Source: Hermatobates lingyangjiaoensis
Lineage: Eukaryota > Arthropoda > Insecta > Hemiptera > Hermatobatidae
Direction: 5' to 3'
Length of the DNA stretch: 64,000 bases
Assembly: GCA_026182355.1 (NCBI GenBank)
Contig: JAPFBL010000003.1
Span: forward strand, 1,839,001-1,903,000
The notes under the pieces were generated by a model. The model was not told the DNA's origin and searched no databases. It worked only from the letters and a program-made list of their open reading frames with translations. Shown in pieces: positions 1-14,800 of this stretch. Made by a program: the position numbers and the translations under genes. Position 1 is the stretch's first letter; the number at the start of each line of letters is the position of its first letter.

Positions 1-3000
1 CAAAATAGTGGGCTCCGTGATATATGCACAGACTGATTACAAAATAGTGGGCTCTGTGATATATGCACAGACTGATTACAAAATAGTGGGCTCGTGATAT
101 ATGCACAGACTGATTACAAAATAGTGGGCTCGTGATATATGCACAGACTGATTACAAAATAGTGGGCTCGTGATATATGCACAGACTGATTACAAAATAG
201 TGGGCTCTGTGATATATGCACAGACTGATTACAAAATAGTGGGCTCCGTGATATATGCACAGACTGATTACAAAATAGTGGGCTCCGTGATATATGCACA
301 GACTGATTACAAAATAGTGGGCTCTGTGATATATGCACAGACTGATTACAAAATAGTGGGCTCTGTGATATATGCACAGACTGATTACAAAATAGTGGGC
401 TCGTGATATATGCACAGACTGATTACAAAATAGTGGGCTCGTGATATATGCACAGACTGATTACAAAATAGTGGGCTCGTGATATATGCACAGACTGATT
501 ACAAAATAGTGGGCTCGTGATATATGCACAGACTGATTACAAAATAGTGGGCTCCGTGATATATGCACAGACTGATTACAAAATAGGGGCTCCGTGATAT
601 ATGCACAGACTGATTACAAAATAGTGGGCTCCGTGATATATGCACAGACTGATTACAAAATAGTGGGCTCCGTGATATTGCACAGACTGATTACAAAATA
701 GTGGGCTCCGTGATATATGCACAGACTGATTACAAAATAGTGGGCTCGTGATATATGCACAGACTGATTACAAAATAGTGGGCTCCGTGATATATGCACA
801 GACTGATTACAAAATAGTGGGCTCTGTGATATATGCACAGACTGATTACAAAATAGTGGGCTCTGTGATATATGCACAGACTGATTACAAAATAGTGGGC
901 TCTGTGATATATGCACAGACTGATTACAAAATAGTGGGCTCTGTGATATATGCACAGACTGATTACAAAATAGTGGGCTCTGTGATATATGCACAGACTG
1001 ATTACAAAATAGTGGGCTCTGTGATATATGCACAGACTGATTACAAAATAGTGGGCTCTGTGATATATGCACAGACTGATTACAAAATAGTGGGCTCTGT
1101 GATATATGCACAGACTGATTACAAAATAGTGGGCTCGTGATATATGCACAGACTGATTACAAAATAGTGGGCTCTGTGATATATGCACAGACTGATTACA
1201 AAATAGTGGGCTCTGTGATATATGCACAGACTGATTACAAAATAGTGGGCTCGTGATATATGCACAGACTGATTACAAAATAGTGGGCTCGTGATATATG
1301 CACAGACTGATTACAAAATAGTGGGCTCGTGATATATGCACAGACTGATTACAAAATAGGGGCTCGTGATATATGCACAGACTGATTACAAAAATGGGCT
1401 CGTGATATATGCACAGACTGATTACAAAATAGTGGGCTCCGTGATATATGCACAGACTGATTACAAAATAGGGGCTCCGTGATATATGCACAGACTGATT
1501 ACAAAATAGTGGGCTCCGTGATATATGCACAGACTGATTACAAAATAGTGGGCTCCGTGATATATGCACAGACTGATTACAAAATAGTGGGCTCCGTGAT
1601 ATATGCACAGACTGATTACAAAATAGTGGGCTCCGTGATATATGCACAGACTGATTACAAAATAGTGGGCTCCGTGATATATGCACAGACTGATTACAAA
1701 ATAGTGGGCTCGTGATATATGCACAGACTGATTACAAAATAGTGGGCTCTTGATATATGCACAGACTGATTACAAAATAGTGGGCTCTGTGATATATGCA
1801 CAGACTGATTACAAAATAGTGGGCTCTGTGATATATGCACAGACTGATTACAAAATAGTGGGCTCTGTATATATGCACAGACTGATTACAAAATAGTGGG
1901 CTCTGTGATATATGCACAGACTGATTACAAAATAGTGGGCTCTGTGATATATGCACAGACTGATTACAAAATAGTGGGCTCTGTGATATATGCACAGACT
2001 GATTACAAAATAGTGGGCTCTTGATATATGCACAGACTGATTACAAAATAGTGGGCTCTGTGATATATGCACAGACTGATTACAAAATAGTGGGCTCGTG
2101 ATATATGCACAGATGATTACAAAATAGTGGGCTCGTGATATATGCACAGACTGATTACAAAATAGTGGGCTCTGTGATATATGCACAGACTGATTACAAA
2201 ATAGTGGGCTCGTGATATATGCACAGACTGATTACAAAATAGTGGGCTCGTGATATATGCACAGACTGATTACAAAATAGTGGGCTCGTGATATATGCAC
2301 AGACTGATTACAAAATAGTGGGCTCGTGATATATGCACAGACTGATTACAAAATAGTGGGCTCGTGATATATGCACAGACTGATTACAAAATAGTGGGCT
2401 CCGTGATATATGCACAGACTGATTACAAAATAGTGGGCTCCGTGATATATGCACAGACTGATTACAAAATAGTGGGCTCCGTGATATATGCACAGACTGA
2501 TTACAAAATAGTGGGCTCTGATATATGCACAGACTGATTACAAAATAGTGGGCTCGTGATATAGCACAGACTGATTACAAAATAGTGGGCTCTGTGATAT
2601 ATGCACAGACTGATTACAAAATAGTGGGCTCCGTGATATATGCACAGACTGATTACAAAATAGTGGGCTCCGTGATATATGCACAGACTGATTACAAAAT
2701 AGTGGGCTCCGTGATATATGCACAGACTGATTACAAAAAAGTGGGCTCGTGATATATGCACAGACTGATTACAAAATAGTGGGCTCGTGATATATGCACA
2801 GACTGATTACAAAATAGTGGGCTCTGTGATATATGCACAGACTGATTACAAAAAGTGGGCTCTGATATATGCACAGACTGATTACAAAATAGTGGGCTCT
2901 GTGATATATGCACAGACTGATTAAAAATAGTGGGCTCTGTGATATATGCACAGATGATTACAAAATAGTGGGCTCTGTGATATATGCACAGACTGATTAC

Positions 3001-6000
3001 AAAATAGTGGGCTCTGTGATATATGCACAGACTGATTACAAAATAGTGGGCTCTGTGATATATGCACAGATGATTACAAAATAGTGGGCTCTGTGATATA
3101 TGCACAGACTGATTACAAAATAGTGGGCTCTGTGATATATGCACAGATGATTACAAAATAGTGGGCTCTGTGATATATGCACAGACTGATTACAAAATAG
3201 TGGGCTCTGTGATATATGCACAGACTGATTACAAAATAGTGGGCTCGTGATATATGCACAGATGATTACAAAATAGTGGGCTCGTGATATATGCACAGAC
3301 TGATTACAAAATAGTGGGCTCTGTGATATATGCACAGACTGATTAAAAATAGTGGGCTCGTGATATATGCACAGACTGATTACAAAATAGTGGGCTCGTG
3401 ATATATGCACAGACTGATTACAAAATAGTGGGCTCGTGATATATGCACAGACTGATTACAAAATAGTGGGCTCGTGATATATGCACAACTGATTACAAAA
3501 TAGTGGGCTCGTGATATATGCACAGACTGATTACAAAATAGTGGGCTCGTGATATATGCACAGACTGATTACAAAATAGTGGGCTCCGTGATATATGCAC
3601 AGACTGATTACAAAATAGTGGGCTCGTGATATATGCACAGACTGATTACAAAATAGTGGGCTCGTGATATATGCACAGACTGATTACAAAATAGTGGGCC
3701 GTGATATATGCACAGACTGATTACAAAATAGTGGGCTCTGTGATATATGCACAGACTGATTACAAAATAGTGGGCTCGTGATATATGCACAGACTGATTA
3801 CAAAATAGTGGGCTCCGTGATATATGCACAGACTGATTACAAAATAGTGGGCTCTGTGATATATGCACAGACTGATTACAAAATAGTGGGCTCTGTGATA
3901 TATGCACAGACTGATTACAAAATAGTGGGCTCCGTGATATATGCACAGACTGATTACAAAATAGTGGGCTCTGTGATATATGCACAGACTGATTACAAAA
4001 TAGTGGGCTCTGTGATATATGCACAGACTGATTACAAAATAGTGGGCTCGTGATATATGCACAGACTGATTACAAAATAGTGGGCTCTGTGATATATGCA
4101 CAGACTGATTACAAAATAGTGGGCTCTGTGATATATGCACAGACTGATTACAAAATAGTGGGCTCTGTGATATATGCACAGACTGATTACAAAATAGTGG
4201 GCTCTGTGATATATGCACAGATGATTACAAAATAGTGGGCTCTGTGATATATGCACAGACTGATTACAAAATAGTGGGCTCTGTGATATATGCACAGACT
4301 GATTACAAAATAGTGGGCTCTGTGATATATGCACAGACTGATTACAAAATAGTGGGCTCTGTGATATATGCACAGACTGATTACAAAATAGTGGGCTCTG
4401 TGATATATGCACAGACTGATTACAAAATAGTGGGCTCTGTGATATATGCACAGACTGATTACAAAATAGTGGGCTCTGTGATATATGCACAGACTGATTA
4501 CAAAATAGTGGGCTCTGTGATATATGCACAGACTGATTACAAAATAGTGGGCTCTGTGATATATGCACAACTGATTACAAAATAGTGGGCTCTGTGATAT
4601 ATGCACAGACTGATTACAAAAAGTGGGCTCTGTGATATATGCACAGACTGATTACAAAATAGTGGGCTCGTGATATATCACAGATGATTACAAAATAGTG
4701 GGCTCTGTGATATATGCACAGACTGATTACAAAATAGTGGGCTCTGTGATATATGCACAGACTGATTACAAAATAGTGGGCTCTGTGATATATGCACAGA
4801 CTGATTACAAAATAGTGGGCTCGTGATATATGCACAGACTGATTACAAAATAGTGGGCTCTGTGATATATGCACAGACTGATTACAAAATAGTGGGCTCG
4901 TGATATATGCACAGACTGATTACAAAATAGTGGGCTCGTGATATATGCACAGACTGATTACAAAATAGTGGGCTCGTGATATATGCACAGACTGATTACA
5001 AAATAGTGGGCTCGTGATATATGCACAGACTGATTACAAAATAGTGGGCTCGTGATATATGCACAGACTGATTACAAAATAGTGGGCTTGTGATATATGC
5101 ACAGACTGATTACAAAATAGTGGGCTCTGTGATATATGCACAGACTGATTACAAAATAGTGGGCTCGTGATATAGCACAGACTGATTACAAAATAGTGGG
5201 CTCTGTGATATATGCACAGACTGATTACAAAATAGTGGGCTCCGTGATATATGCACAGACTGATTACAAAATAGTGGGCTCCGTGATATATGCACAGACT
5301 GATTACAAAATAGTGGGCTCGTGATATATGCACAGACTGATTACAAAATAGTGGGCTCGTGATATATGCACAGACTGATTACAAAATAGTGGGCTCCGTG
5401 ATATATGCACAGACTGATTACAAAATAGTGGGCTCGTGATATATGCACAGACTGATTACAAAATAGTGGGCTCGTGATATATGCACAGACTGATTACAAA
5501 ATAGTGGGCTCCGTGATATATGCACAGGATTACAAAATAGTGGGCTCCGTGATATATGCACAGACTGATTACAAAATAGGGGGCTGTGATATATGCACAG
5601 ACTGATTACAAAATAGTGGGCTCGTGATATATGCACAGACTGATTACAAAATAGTGGGCTCGTGATATATGCACAGACTGATTACAAAATAGTGGGCTCG
5701 TGATATATGCACAGACTGATTACAAAATAGTGGGCTCGTGATATATGCACAGACTGATTACAAAATAGTGGGCTCGTGATATATGCACAGACTGATTACA
5801 AAATAGTGGGCTCTGTGATATATGCACAGACTGATTACAAAATAGTGGGCTCTGTGATATATGCACAGACTGATTACAAAATAGTGGGCTCTGTGATATA
5901 TGCACAGACTGATTACAAAATAGTGGGCTCTGTGATATATGCACAGACTGATTACAAAATAGTGGGCTCTGTGATATATGCACAGACTGATTACAAAATA

Positions 6001-9000
6001 GTGGGCCTGTGATATATGCACAGACTGATTACAAAATAGTGGGCTCGTGATATATGCACAGACTGATTACAAAATAGGGGCTCTGTGATATATGCCAGAC
6101 TGATTACAAAATAGTGGGCCTGTGATATATGCACAGACTGATTACAAAATAGTGGGCTCTGTGATATATGCACAGACTGATTACAAAATAGTGGGCTCTG
6201 TGATATATGCACAGACTGATTACAAAATAGTGGGCTTGTGATATATGCACAGACTGATTACAAAATAGTGGGCTCGTGATATATGCACAGACTGATTACA
6301 AAATAGTGGGCTCTGTGATATATGCACAGACTGATTACAAAATAGTGGGCTCGTGATATATGCACAGACTGATTACAAAATAGTGGGCTCGTGATATATG
6401 CACAGACTGATTACAAAATAGGGGCTCGTGATATATGCACAGACTGATTACAAAATAGTGGGCTCGTGATATATGCACAGACTGATTACAAAATAGTGGG
6501 CTCGTGATATATGCACAGACTGATTACAAAATAGTGGGCTCCGTGATATATGCACAGACTGATTACAAAATAGTGGGCTCCGTGATATATGCACAGACTG
6601 ATTACAAAATAGTGGGCTCGTGATATATGCACAGACTGATTACAAAATAGTGGGCTCTGTGATATATGCACAGACTGATTACAAAATAGTGGGCTCGTGA
6701 TATATGCACAGACTGATTACAAAATAGTGGGCTCGTGATATATGCACAGACTGATTACAAAATAGTGGGCTCGTGATATATGCACAGACTGATTACAAAA
6801 TAGTGGGCTCTGTGATATATGCACAGACTGATTACAAAATAGTGGGCTCTGTGATATATGCACAGACTGATTACAAAATAGTGGGCTCTGTGATATATGC
6901 ACAGACTGATTACAAAATAGTGGGCCGTGATATATGCACAGACTGATTACAAAATAGTGGGCTCGTGATATATGCACAGACTGATTACAAAATAGTGGGC
7001 TCGTGATATATGCACAGACTGATTACAAAATAGTGGGCTCGTGATATATGCACAGACTGATTACAAAATAGTGGGCTCGTGATATATGCACAGACTGATT
7101 ACAAAATAGTGGGCTCTGTGATATATGCACAGACTGATTACAAAATAGTGGGCTCTGTGATATATGCACAGACTGATTAAAAATAGTGGGCTCGTGATAT
7201 ATGCACAGATGATTACAAAATAGTGGGCTCTGTGATATATGCACAGACTGATTACAAAATAGTGGGCTCTGTGATATATGCACAGACTGATTACAAAATA
7301 GTGGGCTCTGTGATATATGCACAGACTGATTACAAAATAGTGGGCTCTGTGATATATGCACAGACTGATTACAAAATAGTGGGCTCTGTGATATATGCAC
7401 AGACTGATTACAAAATAGTGGGCTCGTGTATATGCACAGACTGATTACAAAATAGTGGGCTCTGTGATATATGCACAGACTGATTACAAAATAGTGGGCT
7501 CTGTGATATATGCACAGACTGATTACAAAATAGTGGGCTCGTGATATATGCACAGACTGATTACAAAATAGTGGGCTCGTGATATATGCACAGACTGATT
7601 ACAAAATAGTGGGCTCTGTGATATATGCACAGACTGATTACAAAATAGTGGGCTCTGTGATATATGCACAGACTGATTACAAAATAGTGGGCTCTGTGAT
7701 ATATGCACAGACTGATTACAAAATAGTGGGCTCGTGATATATGCACAGACTGATTACAAAATAGTGGGCTCGTGATATATGCACAGACTGATTACAAAAT
7801 AGTGGGCTCTGTGATATATGCACAGACTGATTACAAAATAGTGGGCTCTGTGATATATGCACAGACTGATTACAAAATAGTGGGCTCTGTGATATATGCA
7901 CAGACTGATTACAAAATAGTGGGCTCGTGATATATGCACAGACTGATTACAAAATAGTGGGCTCCGTGATATATGCACAGACTGATTAAAAATAGTGGGC
8001 TCTGTGATATATGCACAGACTGATTACAAAATAGTGGGCTCTGTGATATATGCACAGACTGATTACAAAATAGTGGGCTCGTGATATATGCACAGACTGA
8101 TTACAAAATAGTGGGCTCGTGATATATGCACAGACTGATTACAAAATAGTGGGCTCGTGATATATGCACAGACTGATTACAAAATAGTGGGCTCTGTGAA
8201 TATGCACAGACTGATTACAAAATAGTGGGCTCGTGATATATGCACAGACTGATTACAAAATAGTGGGTCGTGATATATGCACAGACTGATTACAAAATAG
8301 TGGGCTCTGTGATATATGCACAGACTGATTACAAAATAGTGGGCTCTGTGATATATGCACAGACTGATTACAAAATAGTGGGCTCTGTGATATATGCACA
8401 GACTGATTACAAAATAGTGGGCTCTGTGATATATGCACAGATGATTACAAAATAGTGGGCTCTGTGATATATGCACAGACTGATTACAAAATAGTGGGCT
8501 CTGTGATATATGCACAGACTGATTACAAAATAGTGGGCTCTGTGATATATGCACAGACTGATTACAAAATAGTGGGCTCTGTGATATATGCACAGACTGA
8601 TTACAAAATAGTGGGCTCTGTGATATATGCACAGACTGATTAAAAATAGTGGGCTCGTGATATATGCACAGACTGATTACAAAATAGTGGGCTCGTGATA
8701 TATGCACAGACTGATTACAAAATAGTGGGCTCGTGATATATGCACAGACTGATTACAAAATAGTGGGCTCTGTGATATATGCACAGACTGATTACAAAAT
8801 AGTGGGCTCGTGATATATGCACAGAAGAACAAAATAGTGGGCTCTGGATTATGGACTGATTACAAAATAGTGGGCTCGTGATATATGCACAGACTGATTA
8901 CAAAATAGTGGGCTCGTGATATATGCACAGACTGATTACAAAATAGTGGGCTCTGTGATATATGCACAGACTGATTACAAAATAGTGGGCCTGTGATATA

Positions 9001-10010
9001 TGCACAGACTGATTACAAAATAGTGGGCTCTGTGATATATGCACAGACTGATTACAAAATAGTGGGCTCGTGATATATGCACAGACTGATTACAAAATAG
9101 TGGGCTCCGTGATATATGCACAGACTGATTACAAAATAGTGGGCTCGTGATATATGCACAGACTGATTACAAAATAGGGGCTCGTGATATATGCACAGAC
9201 TGATTACAAAATAGTGGGCTCGTGATATATGCACAGACTGATTACAAAATAGTGGGCTCGTATATATGCACAGATGATTACAAAATAGTGGGCCTTGATA
9301 TATGCACAGACTGATTACAAAATAGTGGGCTCTGTGATATATGCACAGACTGATTACAAAATAGTGGGCCTGTGATATATGCACAGACTGATTACAAAAT
9401 AGTGGGCTCTGTGATATATGCACAGACTGATTACAAAATAGTGGGCTCTGTGATATATGCACAGACTGATTACAAAAAGTGGGCTCTGTGATATATGCAC
9501 AGACTGATTACAAAATAGTGGGCTCGTGATATATGCACAGACTGATTACAAAATAGTGGGCTCGTGATATATGCACAGACTGATTACAAAATAGTGGGCT
9601 CGTGATATATGCACAGACTGATTACAAAATAGGGGCTCTGTGATATATGCACAGACTGATTACAAAATAGTGGGCTCGTGATATATGCACAGATGATTAC
9701 AAAATAGTGGGCTCGTGATATATGCACAGACTGATTACAAAATAGTGGGCTCGTGATATATGCACAGACTGATTACAAAATAGTGGGCTCGTGATATATG
9801 CACAGACTGATTACAAAATAGTGGGCTCGTGAATATGCACAGACTGATTACAAAATAGTGGGCTCTGTGATATATGCACAGACTGATTACAAAATAGGGG
9901 CTCTGTGATATATGCACAGACTGATTACAAAATAGTGGGCTCTTGATATATGCACAGACTGATTACAAAATAGTGGGCTCGTGATATATGCACAGACTGA
10001 TTACAAAATA
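1..10010 (+). repeat. 39-bp satellite array, block 1
   Basis: About 260 head-to-tail copies of a 39-bp unit containing GTGATATATGCACAGACTG followed by ATTACAAAATAGTGGGCTC. One site just before GTG is C or T. In this block a large share of units lack that base and are 38 bp long. Other units have lost single bases (AGGGGCTC, ACAGATGATT, TTAAAAATAG). The array starts before the window and ends abruptly at ACAAAATA/ACTGTAATT. 39 bp is 13 codons, so undisturbed stretches are open in several frames on both strands. These frames break at every 38-bp unit and have no gene-like features. I do not recognise the satellite family. Confidence 0.97.
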
Positions 10011-11308
10011 ACTGTAATTATCGTACATCTTTAATTAACAAATCACCTTTTAAAACAACATTTTCTTCGCTGTTTAAGAAGTTTTTCAGAGAAAAAAAAG
10101 AGTATTTTACTGTTTCAAATTTGAAAATTTTACATTAATATTCAATTGTAGAAGGATGTCAAGTAAACGATGTAAGAAATCTACTGGCTATTTGAACAAT
10201 AGCCATGTTCTCTTGTAGGATACTATTTCGTTTCAAGAAATGTTCACTTTGGTTTTTCAAAAATGTTTTAACTGCTGTAGTTTATACTAATGAAATTATT
10301 TGAAATAATAAATTATTTGTGATGTACAAAAATAAGCTTATAAATTGATATGTCCTTCAATCACTATCTGTACTACCTCAGGAATGACAGGCTAATAATT
10401 ATATCCCATTTAGATGTTTACGTTATGCTTAAATGAGACGTTATGTTTTATATACTCAAGAAATTTGACATTTAAGTTACTTATAGTAAAGTAGAGTGTA
10501 GGCCACTCCAGATTTTTTTTTTATGTAAAAGATTATCAAATATTCTTATTAAATTTCATAAAGAATATTTGTCCTTGCATACATTAGAGAGATTAGAGAA
10601 AATTGGAAGATTATAACAGCATATAATAATTAGAAGCATAAGCAATTTCAATTTGTTAAAGTCTTCTAATTCGATAAAGATGAAGGGTGTTTTAGAACAA
10701 ATTAAAAACAAATGAATTTTTTAATGCCTTCAACCTTGAAGTCTAAAAGTTTTACATCGTTTCCGGCAGTAGCTTCTTAAGGACCACCGTCTTAGTTGTG
10801 CTAAATCAAAAGAAAAACTTTCTCCTATTTTTAAAACAACTATTTTGGAAAGTTGTTTGACAACTTGTAAGTAATCCCTTCACCTTTGAAAAAGCAGTAA
10901 ATCTTATTAGATCAAACTAGTATACATCCAGAATAGAGTAGTCCAGTTCAATTTATAGTTTTGCTTGCAAAATATTTTTATATCTTTTATGCAAACAAGT
11001 TTGTTCACATTAATGATGTTTATTTAATCAGTTTGAAAACATTATGCAAATAATATTATTATTATTGATAGAACCAAGGACAAAAAAAAATTAAATTTAT
11101 TTATTAATATTATTTATTAATCAGATTTGTTAACAATAAGTACCGACCACTTTGATACCTAGTATGATATTTCTCTACGACTATAATAACGTTTTCATTT
11201 AATATAACCTGCCAAATATACTAATTCAATGTAAAAACTGTATGGAGCCACTATTTGGTATTATGATTATAGAAATTGGTAATATAGTCCTTTCAGTGAA
11301 ACTTTGCG
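10011..11308. other. single-copy AT-rich spacer, no gene seen
   Basis: AT-rich DNA between satellite block 1 and the SINE. I see no credible coding region. About 45 bp around 10485-10530 match 52696-52742 in reverse complement, so at least part of this spacer is dispersed repeat. There is a TTATTATTA-rich patch near 11055-11120. Confidence 0.6.
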
Positions 11309-11322
11309 TACACTTAGGGTAA
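11309..11322. repeat. SINE target-site duplication, left copy
   Basis: TACACTTAGGGTAA, repeated at 11607-11620 with one mismatch (T to A). It lies directly against the pentamer tail, as expected for target-primed insertion. Confidence 0.8.
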
Positions 11323-11346
11323 GGTTAGGTTAGGTTAGGTTAGGTT
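11323..11346. repeat. (GGTTA)n SINE tail
   Basis: Nearly five perfect copies of GGTTA. The same pentamer in another register is TTAGG, the usual insect telomere repeat. Inside the target duplication it is the SINE tail, not a telomere. Confidence 0.85.
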
Positions 11347-11542
11347 GCAGTGGCAGTCCTACAAGGGAACACATGTTGACCGAGCATTGGCCCTTTGTGA
11401 AATACCACACAATGAAGATTGATTCTACAGTGGGAGTCCTAAATTTTTTCTAACTCAAGTGTATTTAAAGTAGGGATTTTTAACGAGTACCTGACATAGT
11501 ACAGGCTCGGGATCGACAGTTTAATAAATCGAGGTCCAGGTG

Positions 11543-11553
11543 GGGATCGAACC
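11543..11553 (-). promoter_or_regulatory. SINE B box
   Basis: Minus strand GGTTCGATCCC is an exact fit to the B-box consensus GGTTCRANNCC. It would bind TFIIIC. Confidence 0.88.
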
Positions 11554-11582
11554 CCGGTCCTATCAGATCAGAGGCGAGCAAA

Positions 11583-11595
11583 AACCACTGAGCTA
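11583..11595 (-). promoter_or_regulatory. SINE A box
   Basis: Minus strand TAGCTCAGTGGTT fits the tRNA A-box consensus TRGCNNAGYNGG closely. With the B box it forms the type 2 Pol III promoter of the SINE. Confidence 0.85.
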
Positions 11596-11606
11596 GCCTG
11601 ACCCTC

Positions 11607-11620
11607 TACACATAGGGTAA
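11607..11620. repeat. SINE target-site duplication, right copy
   Basis: TACACATAGGGTAA, partner of 11309-11322, directly against the tRNA-like head. Confidence 0.8.
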
Positions 11621-11805
11621 ACTGGAAAACAGCCAAATGATAACTCAAGTAGCATATAAGTCATTATTGACATTTTTAAAAAAAAAACAGTTAAATTTGA
11701 GAAAAGAGAAAATCTTAATTCATAGAGTGTCAATCATTTTTTAAAAAAATTGATAATAGGAAAATTAAATAAACATCTAAATGGCATGGCTCAGGGACGG
11801 TTGAA

Positions 11806-14800
11806 AAAGTGGGCTCTGTAATATATGCGCAGACTGATTACAAAATATGGGCTCTTGTATATGCACAGACTGATTACAAAATAGTGGGCTCTGTGATAAT
11901 ATGCACAGATGATTACAAAATAGTGGGCTCTGTGATATATGCACAGACTGATTACAAAAATAGTGGGCTCTGTGATATATGCACAGACTGATTACAAAAT
12001 AGTGGGGGCTCTTGATATATGCACAGAAAGGGATTAAAAATAGTGGGCTCTGTGATATATGCACAGACTGATTACAAAATAGTGGGCTCTGTGATATATG
12101 CACAGACTGATTACAAAATAGTGGGCTCTGTGATATATGCACAGACTGATTACAAAATAGTGGGCTCTGTGATATATGCACAGACTGATTACAAAATAGT
12201 GGGCTTGTGATATATGCACAGACTGATTAAAAAATAGTGGGCTCTGTGATATATGCACAGAATGATTACAAAATAGTGGGCTCTGTGATATATGCACAGA
12301 CTGATTACAAAAATAGTGGGCTCTGTGATATATGCACAGACTGATTACAAAATAGTGGGGGCTCTGTGATATATGCACAGAATGATTACAAAATAGTGGG
12401 CTCTGTGATATATGCACAGACTGATTACAAAAATAGTGGGCTCTGTGATATATGCACAGAATGATTACAAAATAGTGGGCCCTGTGAATATGCACAGACT
12501 GATTACAAAATAGTGGGCTCCGTGATATATGCACAGACTGATTACAAAATAGTGGGCTCCGTGATATATGCACAGACTGATTACAAAATAGTGGGCTCTG
12601 TGATATATGCACAGACTGATTACAAAATAGTGGGCTCTGTGATATATGCACAGACTGATTACAAAATAGTGGGCTCTGTGATATATGCACAGACTGATTA
12701 CAAAATAGTGGGCTCCGTGATATATGCACAGACTGATTACAAAATAGTGGGCTCCGTGATATATGCACAGACTGATTACAAAATAGTGGGCCCGTGATAT
12801 ATGCACAGACTGATTACAAAATAGTGGGCTCCGTGATATATGCACAGACTGATTACAAAATAGTGGGCTCTGTGTTAGCACAGACTGATTACAAAATAGT
12901 GGGCTCTGTGATATAGCACAGATGATTACAAAATAGTGGGCTCCGTGATATAGCACAGACTGATTACAAAATAGTGGGCTCCGTGATATATGCACCGACT
13001 GAATTACAAAATAGTGGCCCTTGATATATGCACAGACTGATTACAAAATAGTGGGCTCCGTGATATATGCACAGATGATTACAAAATAGTGGGCTCCGTG
13101 ATATATGCACAGACTGATTACAAAATAGTGGGCTCTGTGATATATGCACAGACTGATTACAAAATAGTGGGCTCTTGATATATGCAAGATGATTACAAAA
13201 TAGTGGGCTCCGTGTTTAAATGCACAGACTGATTTACAAAATAGTGGGCTCTGTGATATATGCACAGACTGATTACAAAATAGTGGGCTCTGTGATAATG
13301 CACAGACTGATTACAAAATAGTGGGCTCTGTGATATATGCACAGACTGATTACAAAAATAGTGGGCTTGTGATATATGCACAGACTGATTAAAAATAGTG
13401 GGCTCTGTGATATATGCACAGAATGATTACAAAATAGTGGGCTCTGTGATATATGCACAGACTGATTACAAAATAGTGGGCTCTGTGATATATGCACAGA
13501 CTGATTACAAAATAGTGGGCTCTGTGATATATGCACAGATGATTACAAAATAGTGGGCTCTGTGATATATGCACAGACTGATTACAAAATAGTGGGCTCT
13601 GTGATATATGCACAGACTGATTACAAAATAGTGGGCTCTGTGTATTATGCACAGACTGATTACAAAATAGGGGCTCTGTGATATATGCACAGACTGATTA
13701 CAAAATAGTGGGCTCTGTGATATATGCACAGACTGATTACAAAATAGTGGGCTCTGTGATATATGCACAGACTGATTACAAAAATAGTGGGCTCTGTGAT
13801 ATATGCACAGACTGATTACAAAATAGTGGGCTCTGTGATATATGCACAGACTGATTACAAAATAGTGGGCCGTGATATATGCACAGACTGATTACAAAAT
13901 TAGTGGGCTCTGTGATTATGCACAGACTGATTACAAAATAGTGGGCTCGTGAATATGCACAGAATGATTACAAAATAGTGGGCTCTGTGATATATGCACA
14001 GACTGATTACAAAATTGTGGGTCCTGGAAATGACAACAAAAAAATCCCATATATTACAACTGATTAAAAAAGGGGCTCCGTGATATATGCACAGACTGAT
14101 TACAAAATAGTGGGCTTCGTGATATATGCACAGACTGATTACAAAATAGTGGGCTCTGTGATATATGCACAGACTGATTACAAAATAGTGGGCTCTGTGA
14201 TATATGCACAGACTGATTACAAAATAGTGGGCTCTGTGATATATGCACAGACTGATTACAAAATAGTGGGCTCCGTGATATATGCACAGACTGATTACAA
14301 AATAGTGGGCTCCGTGATATATGCACAGACTGATTACAAAATAGTGGGCTCTGTGATATATGCACAGACTGATTACAAAATAGTGGGCTCCGTGATATAT
14401 GCACAGACTGATTACAAAATAGTGGGCTCCGTGATATATGCACAGACTGATTACAAAATAGTGGGCTCTGTGATATATGCACAGACTGATTACAAAATAG
14501 TGGGCTCCGTGATATATGCACAGACTGATTACAAAATAGTGGGCTCCGTGATATATGCACAGACTGATTACAAAATAGTGGGCTCCGTGATATATGCACA
14601 GACTGATTACAAAATAGTGGGCTCCGTGATATATGCACAGACTGATTACAAAATAGTGGGCTCCGTGATATATGCACAGACTGATTACAAAATAGTGGGC
14701 TCCGTGATATATGCACAGACTGATTACAAAATAGTGGGCTCCGTGATATATGCACAGACTGATTACAAAATAGTGGGCTCCGTGATATATGCACAGACTG

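Larger units (their letters stand above)
11323..11606 (-). mobile_element. tRNA-derived SINE with GGTTA tail and target-site duplication
   Basis: Read on the minus strand, the element starts near 11606 with a tRNA-like head. It has an A box (TAGCTCAGTGGTT, 11583-11595) and a B box (GGTTCGATCCC, 11543-11553) about 29 bp apart, the normal spacing of an internal RNA polymerase III promoter. A tRNA-unrelated body follows, and the element ends in a pentanucleotide tail that reads GGTTAGGTTAGG on the plus strand. It is flanked by a 14-bp direct repeat (11309-11322 and 11607-11620, TACAC[T/A]TAGGGTAA, one mismatch), which reads as the target-site duplication. Length is about 284 bp. Element class is firm; the family name is unknown to me. 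Confidence 0.88.

Noticed and set aside
1..10010. CRISPR array
   Set aside because: Units are directly adjacent with no spacers, and the DNA is clearly eukaryotic.
11323..11346. Telomere or internal telomeric repeat
   Set aside because: Fewer than five pentamers, enclosed with the tRNA-like body by a target duplication; better explained as the SINE tail.
11540..11606. Functional tRNA gene
   Set aside because: A and B boxes are good, but I could not fold a full cloverleaf, and the transcript would continue into a SINE body.
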